Source: Adenophora triphylla var. japonica
Taxonomy: Eukaryota > Streptophyta > Magnoliopsida > Asterales > Campanulaceae
Assembly: GCA_022495995.1 (NCBI GenBank)
Contig: JAFEMH010000527.1
Coordinates: 186,001 to 250,000 of the forward strand
DNA length: 64,000 nt
Direction of reading: 5' to 3'
Shown: one piece after another, positions 1-10,993 of the stretch
How the letters are laid out: the number at the start of each line of letters is the position of its first letter
How positions within the stretch are numbered: position 1 is the first letter of the stretch
Notes under the pieces: generated by a model
Database searches by the model: none
What the model was told of the DNA's origin: nothing
The model's input: only the letters and a program-made list of their open reading frames with translations
Translations under genes and position numbers: made by a program

Positions 1-80
1 GCAAAGAGAAGAAAATGTACGTTCTTGACGAACCCGTTCCACCTCCACCTGCTGCCAATGCTTCAAGGGCAGATAAGAAT

Positions 81-789
81 TGATGCGTAAACTAGTGTAT
101 TTTAGAATGGATATGGATTAACTCAAGAGCCTCGCAAGGAACAAGAGCTAAAACTAGAATGGATATGGATTAACTCAAGAACCTCGCAAGGAAAAAGAGC
201 TAAAACTAGATAATCCTAATCTCGCAAGATTAGGGCTATCCTCACAAGGGCAGAGAGGGGTTTAAACCTCGCAAGGCTTAAGAAAAATTCTCGCAAGAAT
301 TGGAGTAAGTTCGCAAACTCACAAAGGAAATTTTTATTCAATCACTCAATGCCTTACAAATGCATGTTGTAGGGTATTTATAATAATCTTGGAACATCCT
401 TCCAAGTTAGGATAAACTAGACATTAATTATTAATAAATAAGATAATAACTAGGTGATGAAAAAAAAGTAAATTCGTCGAATCTGAACAGTCAGAATTCG
501 AACAGCCACAACTCTTCAAGAACTTGTCCTCAAAACCGCCATAAGTAGTCATATGAAAGATCATGACTTAAATTTTAACCCACGCAGAATTTAACACGAT
601 TTGGGCTGTCAAAAAGTAGATATAACCCGAACAAAATTATTCCAGAAGCTGATCATCAACCCACTTATTTAAGCCTAACTAATCATGTTAACAAAAATTG
701 GACTCAAGTTGACCCCTAAAGTCTGGTCCACACTCTTGGAGCTCAACATTAGTTCCTTACCATTAGCCTCTATGCTTGCTTCCGCATCA
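81..789 (-). repeat. 3' LTR of gypsy A
   Basis: This copy matches 5051-5764 along its full length and has TGATGCG/CGCATCA ends. It contains a roughly 50-bp tandem duplication near 108-210 and a recurrent CTCGCAAGG/CTCGCAAGA motif. The C-terminus of the integrase frame extends into it for about 39 codons. Confidence 0.95.
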
Positions 790-2074
790 TTCTCCTCTCC
801 TTTGAAAGAATTTGCCCTCAAATTTTCGTCATCCAAGTAAGGGGATAGATCACCAACATTGAAAGTAGCACTCACATTACCAAACTCATCGGGTAGCTCA
901 AGTTTATATGCATTATCACCATACCTTTCCAACACACGAAAGGGACCATCATCTCTCGACATAAGCTTGTTCTTTCTCTATGAAGGAAATCTCTCCTTGC
1001 GAAAATGCAGCCACACAAGATCACCAACCTTTAAAACATGTTGAGTACGCCATTTGTTGGATCTTTCTTTATACTTAGCATTTGCCTTCTCAATCTGAGC
1101 TTTAACTTGCTCACAAATCCTCATAAATGCAACTTGCCTTTCTTTTGATTCGAAGCTCACTATTTCCTTCTTCGGTATAGGAATCAAGTCAATGGGCATA
1201 TACGGATTAACACCATACACTATCTCAAAAGGAGAACGACCAGTAGTAGATGAAGGAGTTCTATTGTACGCAAACTCAGCATGAGCAAGCTTAACATCCC
1301 AATATTTGGTAGTTCTACTCACCAAACCACGCAATAAGCTCCCAAGAGTTCGATTTGTCACTTCAGTTTGTCCATCTGTCTGTGGATGATGGGATGTACT
1401 AAATAGCAACTTAGTACCAACCAAACGCCATAGAGTCTTCCAAAAGTAGCTAAGGAACTTAGTGTCCCGATCAGAAACAATGGACTTTGGAATCCCATGC
1501 AAATGAACAATCTCCTTGTAGTATAAATCTGCAACATGGGACGCATCATCCGTCTTATGACATGGAACAAAATGACTCATCTTTGAAAAATGATCAACCA
1601 CCACCATAATAGCATCCTTTCCCCTTTGAGTTCTAGGTAACCCAACAATGAAATCCATGTTAACATCATCCCAAGGCTGATCCGGAACAGGTAATGGTGT
1701 ATAGAGTCCTTTATGAAAGAAACTCTTTGATTTTTGACATGTAGCACACCTCGCCACAACCTCCTGCACATTCTTAAGCATGTTAGGCCAATAAAAATGC
1801 TCACCAAGAATCTCATAAGTCTTTTGCACACCAAAATGACCAGCAAGTCCTCCCCCATGTGCTTCTCTAACAAGCAATTCCCTAATGGAGCATTTAGGAA
1901 CACAAAGCCGATTCCCTTTAAAAAGAAAACCATCTTGCACAATGAACAAGCCAGAAGGACTCTCAATCTCTTGACAGAAACTTGGATCAAATTTGTAGTA
2001 CTCTTTAATTTGCTCAAAGCCAAGCAACCTTGCATCAAGAGTAACAAGCAAACAATCTCTCCTAGACAATGCAT
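675..2074 (-). pseudogene. Integrase of gypsy A, reading into the 3' LTR
   Basis: The frame at 978-2069 has the HHCC zinc domain (H and H in [13 protein letters not shown], and CATCQKSK). The catalytic core has D in [10 protein letters not shown] in SDRDTKF and E in GQTEVTNRT. A TAG at 975-977 interrupts the C-terminal region. After it the frame continues with GPFRVLERYGDNAYKLELP, passes through the polypurine tract (KGEEN) and ends inside the LTR at 675. An integrase tail encoded partly in the LTR is a known CRM trait. No chromodomain is visible. All three core catalytic residues remain. Confidence 0.88.
790..808 (-). other. Polypurine tract of gypsy A
   Basis: On the minus strand the bases just upstream of the 3' LTR read AAAGGAGAGGAGAA. 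This is the expected plus-strand priming site. The same bases are translated in the integrase frame, which continues into the LTR. Confidence 0.8.
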
Positions 2075-2746
2075 CCGCACATTTGAAACACCAGATTTAT
2101 ACTTAGAAGAAAAAGTAAAAGATTGTAAAAATTCTACCCATTTGGCATGTCTTGCATTCAGCTTTTGCTGTCCATGTATGAACTTCAAGGCCTCATGATC
2201 AGAATGAAGAACAAACGGCTTGGGATGTAGATAATGAGCCCAATGATCCAATGCACGAACAATAGCATAGAATTATTTATCATAAACAGAATAATTCAGC
2301 CTCGCTCCACTTAACTTCTCACTAAAGTAGGTAATAGATTTCTTTTCTTGCACCAAAACAGCTCCAATGCCAACTCCACTTGCATCGCATTCCACTTCAA
2401 ACAACTTTTCGAAATCGGGCAGCGCCAAAACTGGAGCTGAGCATAGCTTACTTTTGATTTCATCAAACGCCTTTTGAGCACTCGAAGTCCACACAAATTC
2501 TCCCTTCTTTGTAAGCTCAGTAATTGGGGCAACAATAGAGCTAAAATTCTTGATGAAACGTCGATAGAAAGATGCCAATCCATGGAAACTCCTTACCTCC
2601 GTTGTTGATCTTGGAATAGGCCATGATTCAATAGCCTCAACTTTGGAAGGATCCACACGAACACCATCTCCAGAAACTATGTAACCAAGAAAGGTCACAC
2701 TCAGCACCAAAAACATGCATTTTTCAAGTTTCCCATATAACTTCTG
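2075..2746 (-). pseudogene. RT thumb and RNase H of gypsy A
   Basis: This continues the RT after the stop at 2747, with the [11 protein letters not shown] and [15 protein letters not shown] motifs. The RNase H domain follows ([14 protein letters not shown] and [14 protein letters not shown]). A second premature stop occurs at 2273-2275, after YDK, where the frame then reads [11 protein letters not shown]. The RNase H tail ends in a frameshift near 2070-2080, just before the ALSRR motif that precedes integrase. Two stops and one indel in this segment alone show it is inactive. Identity is clear from family motifs. Confidence 0.87.
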
Positions 2747-4069
2747 CTATCTCAACTTGTTAAACACCTTCCTCAAATGCATAAGATGTTCCTCCATGTT
2801 CTTGCTGTATACAAGAATGTCATCCAAATAAACAACAACAAATAAATTAAGAAAAGGTCTGAATACCTCATTCATAAGTCGCATTAATGAACTAGGAGCA
2901 TTACACAACCCAAATAGCATAACTAGCCATTCATAAAGGCCTTGCTTTGTTTTGAAGGTTGTCTTCCATTCATCCCCATCACGAATCCTCATTTGGTGAT
3001 AACCAGATCTCAAATCAATCTTTGAGAAAACATGAGCTCCATGCAACTCATCTAACATATCATCCAACCTTGGCATAGGAAAACGATACTTAATAGTAAT
3101 ATTATTGACAGCTCGGCTATCAACACACATGCGCCATGTTCCATCCTTCTTTTGCTCCAAAAGAACCGGTACAACACACGGACTTAGGCTCTCTCGAACA
3201 TAACCACGATCAATCAGCTCTTGCACTTGCTTCTGCAACTCTTTACTTTCTTCGGGGTTGCACCGATAGGCTGGTTTGTTGGGAAGCGTAGCACCAGGAA
3301 TAAGATCAATTTGATGCTCAATCCCACACTTTGGGGGTAAACCAGGTGGTAACTCATTCGGGAATACATCACCATACTCCTCCAGTAACCTTTGTACCTG
3401 CGAGTCATCACAAGAATCCGTTCGAGTAGAGGAGCTATCACGACCAAATAAGATATACAACTTATCCTCTGGTTTAACTTCTTCCGCCAATTCTTTAGCA
3501 CTCAAGAATATCTTCTCTTGCTTCGGAATGTCCTTTCTTGGAGTTAAATGCTTCAAGTTGTACTTCTCCTTACCCTTTAGGACAGAATAAACATTACTCT
3601 TCCCTTGATGAGACACATCACGGTCAAACTGCCATGGCCTCCCAAGCAACAAATGACAAGCTTTCATGGGAACCACATCACATAACAACTCATCTTTATA
3701 TGGGCCAACAACAAAAGAAATGAGTGCTTGCTTTTTAATCTTAATACCACCATCATCATTCAACCAATGCAACGTATACGGATCAGGATGAGTAGTAGTA
3801 GGAAGCTTAAGTTTCTCCACCATTTCACTAGATGCAGCATTTGTAAATGAACCACTATCAATAATAAAGTTGCATGTCTTACCACCAACCTCGCACCGAG
3901 AGTGAAAAATCTGATTGCGTTGATTTTGCTCCTCCGGACCAGATTTAATGTGAAGATTTCGCACCACAAGCATCTCCTTCTCACTTGGTGGACTCACATC
4001 ATAATTTGCAACTTCATCCTCCTCTTCCTCGACCACAAAATTGGGTTCCAGCAAGTCAAGATCTTGCAA
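2747..4069 (-). pseudogene. Protease and reverse transcriptase of gypsy A
   Basis: A 440-codon open stretch. An aspartic protease comes first, with active site IDSGSFTNA near residue 70 and a LLGRPW motif near residue 142. A spacer leads to the RT, with [20 protein letters not shown] (motif 1), [10 protein letters not shown] (motif 2) and [10 protein letters not shown] (catalytic YLDD) near residue 419. The stretch ends at an in-frame TAG inside the RT thumb, after FNKLR, where relatives read on; the codon looks like a CAG to TAG change. Catalytic residues are intact upstream of the stop. Order and motifs match gypsy pol. Confidence 0.9.
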
Positions 4070-4999
4070 AGTAAGTGTGCGCTTTTGAGGGCACTCATTT
4101 GCAATGTGACCATAACCTTGACATTATAACACGTCCTGAACTTAGGCTCCAAAATAGCCTTACCCTTCTCCTTTGGCTCTTCCTTCTTGACCTCCTTCGA
4201 AGTAGATGAGACACTAGGCTTCAAAGGACTGTTATAGACTTTAGTATATTCATGTACCGTAGTAGACTTCTTGCTCTTCTCTTGTTTCTCGAATTTGATA
4301 GCCAACTTGCAAACATCATCAAAAGTTGAATATGGATGAACTTCAACTTTTTGCTTCAATTGGGGAGATAAACCCTTAATAAACCTTGCTATCATCATCT
4401 CTCCCTTTCTCCAAGATCACAAACAATCGTTAATTTCTCAAATTCACGAACATATTCACTCACAGTAAGGTTTACATGCTGCAAAGAAGTGAGTTTTAAG
4501 TATTGCTCCTGCTTAAAATCCCTTGGTAAGAACCGCTTCTTGAGATGTTTCTTCAACTTCTCCCAAGTATCAATTCTGCGTTTACCCTCACGTCTTCTCT
4601 GATTCTTCAAATTCTCGTACCATAAAGAAGCATGATTTGTCAACTTAACGGTTTCCACTTTAAACTTCTTGTGTTCATCGAAATATTTATACTCAAAAAC
4701 ACGCTCAATCTGCCTTAGCCAATCAAGAAATGTCTCGGGATCCAAATCACCTTGACATTCTGGAGCATCTAACTTCAGCCACGATCATCATCATATGTAG
4801 CACGATGCCTTGGTGGACTTCTTGATTCATCAGAATTAGACCCATGCCGATTTCTCCCTCTTGCTTCACGGAGATTAAGATCAATCAACTGACGCATCAT
4901 TCCATCCATGCTCTCTACCGATGCAGTTAATGCCTCCAGACGACTCCACATTTCTGAATCATCACGAAAAATGTTGTTATCTGCCATCTCTACACCCAC
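3994..4999 (-). pseudogene. Gag of gypsy A (frameshifted)
   Basis: This is the capsid/nucleocapsid gene, first after the 5' LTR leader. It starts at the ATG ending at 4999. It has an acidic, Arg-rich N-terminus, then a retrotransposon gag core at 4395-4745 (a segment around WLRQIERVFEYK and LKKRFLPRDF), then a Lys-rich linker. The zinc knuckle near 4105-4135 is cut by a one-base deletion: CYN is followed in the next frame by QGYGH and NEC, so the CCHC is split across two frames. A second frame change lies near 4745-4775. The domain assignment is secure from the core motifs; the protein cannot be made in one piece. Confidence 0.85.
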
Positions 5000-5030
5000 G
5001 GACTAAACAACGCTAAGAAGGTTGTTTATA

Positions 5031-5048
5031 ACCAGGCTCTGATACCAA
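5031..5048 (-). other. Primer binding site of gypsy A (initiator tRNA-Met type)
   Basis: The minus strand reads TGGTATCAGAGCCTGGTT two or three bases from the 5' LTR end. This is complementary to the 3' end of plant initiator tRNA-Met, the usual primer for CRM and many other plant elements. Confidence 0.92.
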
Positions 5049-5050
5049 TT

Positions 5051-5764
5051 TGATGCGTAAACTAGTGTATTTTAGAATGGATATGGATTAACTCAAGAAC
5101 CTCGCAAGGAACAAGAGCTAAAACTAGAATGGATATGGATTAACTCAAGAACCTCACAAGGAAAAAGAGATAAAACTAGATAATCCTAATCTCGCAAGAC
5201 TAGGGCTGTCCTCGCAAGGGCAGAGAGGGGTTTAAACCTCGCAAGGCTTAAGAACAATTCTCGCAAGAATTGGAGTAAGTTCGCAAACTCACAAAGGAAA
5301 TTTTTATTCAATTACTCAATGCCTTACAAATGCATGTTGTAGGGTATTTATAATAATCTTGGAACATCCTTCCAAGTTAGGATAAACTAGACATTAATTA
5401 TTAATAAATAAGATAATAACTAGGTGATGAAAACAAAGTAAATTCGTCGAATCTGAACAGTCAGAATTCGAACAGCCACAACTCTTCAAGAACTTGTCCT
5501 CAAAATTGCCATAAGTTGTCATATGAAAGATCATGACTTAAACTTTAACCCATGCGGAATTTAACACGATCTGGGCTATCAAAAAGTAGATATAACCCGA
5601 ACAAAATTATTCCAGAAGCTGATCAAACATTCAACCCACTTATTTAAGCCCAACTAATCATGTTAACAAAAATTGGACTCAAGTTGACCCCTAAAGTATG
5701 GTCCACACTCTTGGAGCTCAACATTAGTTCCTTACCATTAGCCTCTATGCTTGCTTCCGCATCA
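5051..5764 (-). repeat. 5' LTR of gypsy A
   Basis: Full-length direct repeat of 81-789. It adjoins the primer binding site at 5031-5048, which fixes it as the 5' LTR of a minus-strand element. Copia B gag sequence resumes after 5764. Confidence 0.95.
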
Positions 5765-6470
5765 AGGATGCTCACAAGAAACATGTTGATGATTCTAATG
5801 ATGTGACATGCCTTATGATTGCCACCATGTGTAAGGCTCTTCAGAAGGACCTCGAACACATGGAAGTTGCTTTTGATCTAGCCTAGCGCTTAAAGGAAAT
5901 ATTCAAACTGCAAGCTAGACAAGAGAGGTATGATGTGGTTAAAGCTCTAAATGCATACAAGATGCAAGAGGGGCAGTCGGTTGGTGCTCATGTCCTTAAG
6001 ATGAAGGGTCACATTGAGCGTCTCGAAAGGCTTGGTAATCCGATGAGTTTGGAACTCACCACGGATACGATATTGAATTCATTGCCTGAAAGTTATGGTC
6101 ATTTTATAATGCACTATCACATGAGTGGCATGGATAAGAATCTCTCAAAATTGCATGCGATGCTTAAGACCGCAAAGAAGAATATCAAGAAGCCCGAAAT
6201 GACTAATGTGTTAATGGTTAACAAAGGTAAAGGGTTCAAGAAAGATGGCAAAGGTAATGCAAGTGTTGCTAAACTTAAGGCAAAAGTTGCCGTTGCCAGA
6301 GAGGCTCCCAAAGTGTCTCAAAAGGATGCAATTTGCTACCATTTCCAAGAAGTTGGTCATTGGAAGCGAAATTGCAAGGCTTATAAGGAAGGCCTAAAGG
6401 CGAAGAAGGGCAATACGATTTCTTCTAATTTAGGTATCTATAAGATAGATATTTTCCTTTCTATTTCTAG
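5765..6470 (+). pseudogene. Gag of copia B (split by gypsy A; first part at 1-80)
   Basis: The open frame at 1-80 (EPVPPPPAANAS region) continues after the insertion at 5770 and onward into the copia gag/UBN2 domain (VGAHVLKMKGHIERLERLG and ILNSLPESYGHF). An in-frame TAG lies near 5884. The zinc knuckle near 6331-6380 reads CYHFQEVGHWKRNC: the second cysteine of the CCHC is replaced by phenylalanine, so it is probably unable to bind zinc normally. The decayed homologue in F keeps that cysteine. The gag role is clear; this copy is inactive. Confidence 0.85.
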
Positions 6471-7907
6471 TTCATGGGTATTAGATACTGGATGTGGATC
6501 TCACATTTGTTTAAATGTGCAGGGACTAAGAAATAGAAAGCTGCTCAAACAAGGTGAAGTTGAACTACATGTCGGGAATGGAGCAAGAGTTGCTGCATTA
6601 GCCGTAGGGACATATGATGTAACTTTACCTAGTGGCTTAGTACTTGTTTTGAACAATTGTTACTATGTTCCGGATTTGAGTAGAAATATTATTTCCGTTT
6701 CTTGTTTGGATAATGAAGGGTATAATTTTCTTATTGAGAATAAGAAGTTTTATATTTATTTAAATGATATGCTTTATGGTATTGCAAATTCATTTAATGG
6801 CCTTTATGTTCTTGATGTTGATGAGAAACAAAATAATGTTGAAAATGTTTATCATGTGGACAAGAAGTCTAAACCGAATGACGTGAACAACTCGTTCATG
6901 TGGCATTGCCGGCTTGGTCATATAAATGAGAAACGCATCTCTAAACTCCATAAGGATGGTATGTTAGACTCACATGATTATGAATCATATGAGATATGTG
7001 AATCTTGTTTATTGGGAAAAATGACCAAACCACCCTACACTAAGAGTAGTGAAAGGGCTAGTGAATTATTGGGCTTAATACATACTGATGTATGCGGACC
7101 AATGAGCAGCATTGCTAGGGGAGGATTTCGGTATTTCATTACATTCACCGATGACTTATCTAGATATGGCTATGTCTATCTGATGAAGTCCAAAAGTGAA
7201 TCATTTGAGATGTTTAGAACATTTCAAAATGAAGTACAAAATCAACTTGGCAAAACTATTAAAGCACTTCGATCCGATCGTAGTGGAGAATATTTGAGCC
7301 AAGAGTTTAACAATCATCTCAAAAACTGTGGAATTGTTTCGGAGTTGACTCCACCCGGAACACCACAATGGAATGGTGTTTCCGAGAGGAGGAATAGAAC
7401 CTTATTAGATATGGTTCGTTCGATGATGAGTCAAGTTGACTTTCCTATTTTCTTTTGGGGACATGCATTAGAGACTGCTGCGTTCACACTGAATAGAGTC
7501 CCTACTAAATCGGCTCCTAAGACCCCACATAAGATGTGGCATGAAAGAAAACCTAGTTTGTCTTTCATGAAGATTTGGGGTTGCGAAGCTTATGTGAAGA
7601 GACTTGTCTCTGATAAATAAGTTAGCACCTAAATTTGACAATGTTATTTTCGTTGGTTACCCTAAGGAAACCAAAGGGTATTACTTTTACAACTGCAATG
7701 AGATTAAAGTGTTTGTTGCTCAATATGGTACTTTTATTGAGAAACAGTTTCTCAATAAAAGGAACTAGTGGGAGTAAAATTGATCTTGAAAAAGTTCAAG
7801 AACCTGAAAATAACATGGAACCGTTAGTAGAGACTGAACCAAATCCACAAGGAGTTGTGGAACCGGTTCAAGATCCACAAGTCCATCGTAGATCGAATAG
7901 GTTATGA
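6471..7907 (+). pseudogene. Protease and integrase of copia B
   Basis: The protease site is WVLDTGCGSHIC near 6476. A gag-pre-integrase zinc region follows (WHCRLGHINEKRI and CESCLLGKMTKPP), then the integrase core with D in HTDVCGPM, D in LRSDRSGEY and E in NGVSERRNRT. The frame closes at TAA (7618-7620). The cause is a duplicated ATAA: element F has a single copy at the same place and reads on. After the shift the C-terminal integrase resumes at about 7621-7907 (VIFVGYPKETKGYYF). The catalytic triad is intact but the chain is broken. Confidence 0.9.
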
Positions 7908-9530
7908 TCCACATCCGAGAGATATGGATTTCTCGTGTCGAAAAGTAATGAAGTGGAAGTCATTGAGAATGACAAACCTACTTCCTATCAAGAGGCGATG
8001 TCCACTCCTGATTCGGATAAATGGTTGGGGCCATGGAATCCGAATTGCAATCCATATCGGATAATCAAGTTTGGAACTTGATTGAGCCACCCGAAGGTGT
8101 AAAAACCATAAGGTGCAAGTGGGTCTTCAAGAAGAAGACTGACATGGATGGGAAGGTGCATACTTACAAGGCTAGGCTTGTAGCAAAGGGATATAGGCAG
8201 ATTCATGGCATTGACTATGATGAAACCTTTTTACCTGTTGCCATGCTTAAGTCTGTTAGAATTTTGATTGCCATAGTTGCATATTATGACTATGAGATAT
8301 GGCAAATGGATATCAAAACGGCTTTCCTAAAAGGGAAGTTGCTTGAGGATGTGTATATGATACAACCTAAAGGTTTTGTCGATCAAAGAAATTCTAACAA
8401 AGTGTGCAAGTTGCAGAGATCCATATATGGATTGAAGCAAGCTTCTAGGAGTTGGAATCTTCATTTTGATGAGAAAATCAAAGAGTTTGGTTTTGTCAAG
8501 AACGAAGATGAACCTTGTGTATACATGAAATTCAGTGGGAGTGTAGTATTATTTCTCTTATTGTATGTCGATGATATCTTACTCATTGGAAGCGACATTC
8601 CTGCACTTTAGACTGTCAAGTCTTGGTTAGGGAAATGTTTCTCAATGAAAGATATGGGTGAATCCGTTTGCATCCTTGGCATCAAGATCTATAGAGATAG
8701 ATCTAAAAGGATAATTGGTTTGAGTCAAAGTACCTACATTGACAAGGTTCTTAGAAGATTCAAGATGGAAAATTCTAAGAGAGGCAACTTGCCAATGTGT
8801 CATGGTGTTACTCTTAGCAAGAATCAGTGTCCTAAGACAACTGATGAGCGAAAGAGGATGAATGAAGTTCCATACGCTTCTACTATTGGATCTATCATGT
8901 ATGCCAAGATTTGTACTAGACCCGACGTCTCGTATGCTCTAAGCATGACAAGTCGATACGAATCTGATCCTGCTGAGAACCATTGGATGGTAGTCAAGAC
9001 GATCCTTAAGTACTTAAGAAGGACTAAGGATGCGTTCTTGGTCTTTGGAGGGATGGAAGATGATCTTGTTGTAAGAGGTTACACAGATTCAAGCTTCTAA
9101 ACCAACAAGGATGATTTCCGATCGCAGTCGGGATTTGTGTTTATGCTTAACGGAGGTGCAATTTGTTGGAAGAGTTCCAAGAAGAGTACCATAGATGATT
9201 CTACAACCGAGGTCGAATATATAGCGACATCCGATGCAGCTACGGAGGCAGTTTGGATCAAGAAGTTCATTAGTGACTTGGAAGTTGTTCCAAGTATCAC
9301 TAATTCGGTGGAACTTATTGTGACAATAATGGTGCAATTACACAAGCAAAGGAACCAAGGTCACATCAGCGATCCAAACTTAGACTTAGACATTTCCATC
9401 TCATTCGAGAGTTCATTGATAAAGGAGATGTTAAGTTATGCAAAGTATCAACCGATGATAACATTAGGGATCCGCTTACAAAGCCCCTTGCACAAGCAAA
9501 GCATGATGGTCATGTGAGGTCCATGGGTAT
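7908..9530 (+). pseudogene. Reverse transcriptase and RNase H of copia B
   Basis: The RT at 8021-8608 has KWVFKKKTDMDG, WQMDIKTAFLKG and the catalytic LYVDDILLIGSD. A TAG at 8609-8611 follows. The frame resumes through SMKDMGESVCILGI and the RNase H region (VRGYTDSSF), then a TAA at 9098-9100, then the RNase H core (STTEVEYIATSDAATEAVW). Both stops look like single-base changes of CAG or CAA. A frame change before 8021 separates it from the integrase tail. Near 9551-9565 the sequence GTGCAAGTGGGAGA gives a purine tract before the LTR. The decay is moderate compared with F. Confidence 0.88.
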
Positions 9531-9734
9531 ACGATACATAGATGAAGCCTAGTGCAAGTGGGAGATTGTTGGTGTAATGCCCTAGGCGTTTAGTTATGTT
9601 TGACTTATAACTTAAACCGCTATATAATCGTCTTTATCTTTTATTAAAGAGAAATTTTATTTGGTTCATTATATGTTTACATGTTTATTATATTGAACTG
9701 CATCCCTAGTTATTGTGAATAACTAGTATAAGTT

Positions 9735-9856
9735 AACCATCAGGCTTTGGCCTGGTGGCCAGAGCTCATGGCTTCCAACCTGGAGGTCATGGGATCGATC
9801 CCCCCCAGAAGTTAGAGGGAAGGCTTTCTCTCCCTATGGATTTCCTAGGCGCTTAC

Positions 9857-9899
<43 letters not shown>

Positions 9900-9925
9900 T
9901 AGTGAAAAAAAATATTTAAAAAAAA
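9735..9925 (+). mobile_element. tRNA-derived SINE in the LTR of copia B
   Basis: It is flanked by perfect 14-bp duplications AACTAGTATAAGTT (9721-9734 and 9926-9939). The body has pol III-like boxes: an A-box-like GGCCTGGTGGCC near 9750 and a B-box-like GGGATCGATCCC near 9790. It then has a pyrimidine segment, a (GT)n run at about 9858-9897 and an A-rich tail. The F LTR has the uninterrupted site near 51190. This is a retroposed SINE, not a functional tRNA gene. Confidence 0.85.
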
Positions 9926-10627
9926 AACTAGTATAAGTTGGTAGTGGATAATCATGGAGATGATTATATGCATATGATGCACATTACACTTATGGATACT
10001 TGCTAGTGAACAAGTATTGGACATGACCTACCGATGAGACTTATGACATGGTCTTTAGTCATATATGTCATGATTAAATCTCATGATAGACGTGTCAATG
10101 GAATCCTTATACATAAGATTATTATCGTCTTCCACATGATGAACATTGTGTTTGATGCAGTCTAACACTATCTTTAATAGGATAGCAATAAGGGCTATGT
10201 TGGCACGATTGGATTCTTGTAGGGAAGAATAATAAGTCAAGATGGGATTTGTCCCTCTCATTGAGAGAGATGTTTGCTTGGGTCGATGTTAATGAAATGT
10301 GTTGCCACACTCAAGTGATTTGATAGAGATCAAATGCATTTGGATTATCAACATATTCGGAATCGAGAAAGCATTGAACATGTGAGTTGACATAGACCAT
10401 GACTCATGTTCAATTGGACATCGTGGACAAAGGGATTGTGACATTTGATCTATCGAGGAATCAAGCTTTGATGTTATAAATTGGGTGGATGTAATAGTTT
10501 GCTAGAAACCACTTATGTCTTGTGAGGTCGATGTTTCGACTCACTACCAACATAATATAATTCCTATGTGGTCACACACAAAGAACGAATTTGATTATTG
10601 GCTGAAAATTGTGGATTTTGGGTTCTG

Positions 10628-10900
10628 GCATGACTCGTGACCAGGAGCACGATTTGTGCCCTGGGTCACGACTCGGGCCAAGGGTGACGACTAGTGACAA
10701 GAGCAGTACGACTGCGTTTTGGCAACCAAGAACAACTCGTTGACTTTTATTTTTGTGGGACTAGGCACGACTCGTGTCCTTGTGCACGAGTCGTTCCCTT
10801 GATCAGCACGAGTGCATATTTTGTCACGAGTCGTGGTACGACTGAATTTGGCTTGGACCACTTGTGACTGCCTGGAATGACTCGTGGCACGAGTCATGCC
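10628..10900 (+). promoter_or_regulatory. Cluster of CACGAGTCGTG-like palindromes in the U3 of copia B
   Basis: At least eight copies of CACGACTCGTG/CACGAGTCGTG-like half or full sites lie 90-360 bp upstream of the TATA box. The strongest is a perfect inverted repeat at 10877-10897 with arms ATGACTCGTG and CACGAGTCAT around one base. The position suggests transcription-factor sites in an enhancer; no binding factor can be named from sequence. Confidence 0.6.
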
Positions 10901-10985
10901 CTGAGCGAATTTCAGTCCGTACTTTGTTGGAAAGGTTTTGGTTTGTTCAAAGATTTTATCCTAATTGTTTGGGGATTATATGAGA

Positions 10986-10993
10986 TATAAATA
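10986..10993 (+). promoter_or_regulatory. TATA box of the copia B LTR
   Basis: TATAAATA lies downstream of the palindrome cluster, at the same place as TATAAAT in the F LTR (52004). It marks the likely U3/R border. Confidence 0.6.

Larger units (their letters stand above)
81..5764 (-). mobile_element. Ty3/gypsy element A, CRM-like, complete with both LTRs
   Basis: Two LTRs (81-789 and 5051-5764) begin TGATGCG and end CGCATCA. The 5' LTR is the right copy because the initiator-Met-type primer site abuts it and gag to integrase run leftward. The flanking 5-mers are AGAAT and AGGAT, a target duplication with one mismatch. By eye the LTRs differ at about 19 positions plus one small indel, under 3%. 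The pol frame runs through the polypurine tract into the 3' LTR, which is known for CRM-type elements. Five or more disabling changes (frameshifts and stops) make this copy non-autonomous. Confidence 0.93.

Noticed and set aside
1734..2198. 154-codon plus-strand frame
   Set aside because: It is the reverse shadow of gypsy A integrase and RNase H on the minus strand.
1577..2251. 224-codon minus-strand frame beside the integrase frame
   Set aside because: Its first third is real RNase H tail (before the indel near 2075). The rest is an out-of-frame reading of integrase.
9735..9925. tRNA gene
   Set aside because: The A and B boxes do not fold into a cloverleaf with acceptor arms, and target duplications mark it as a SINE.
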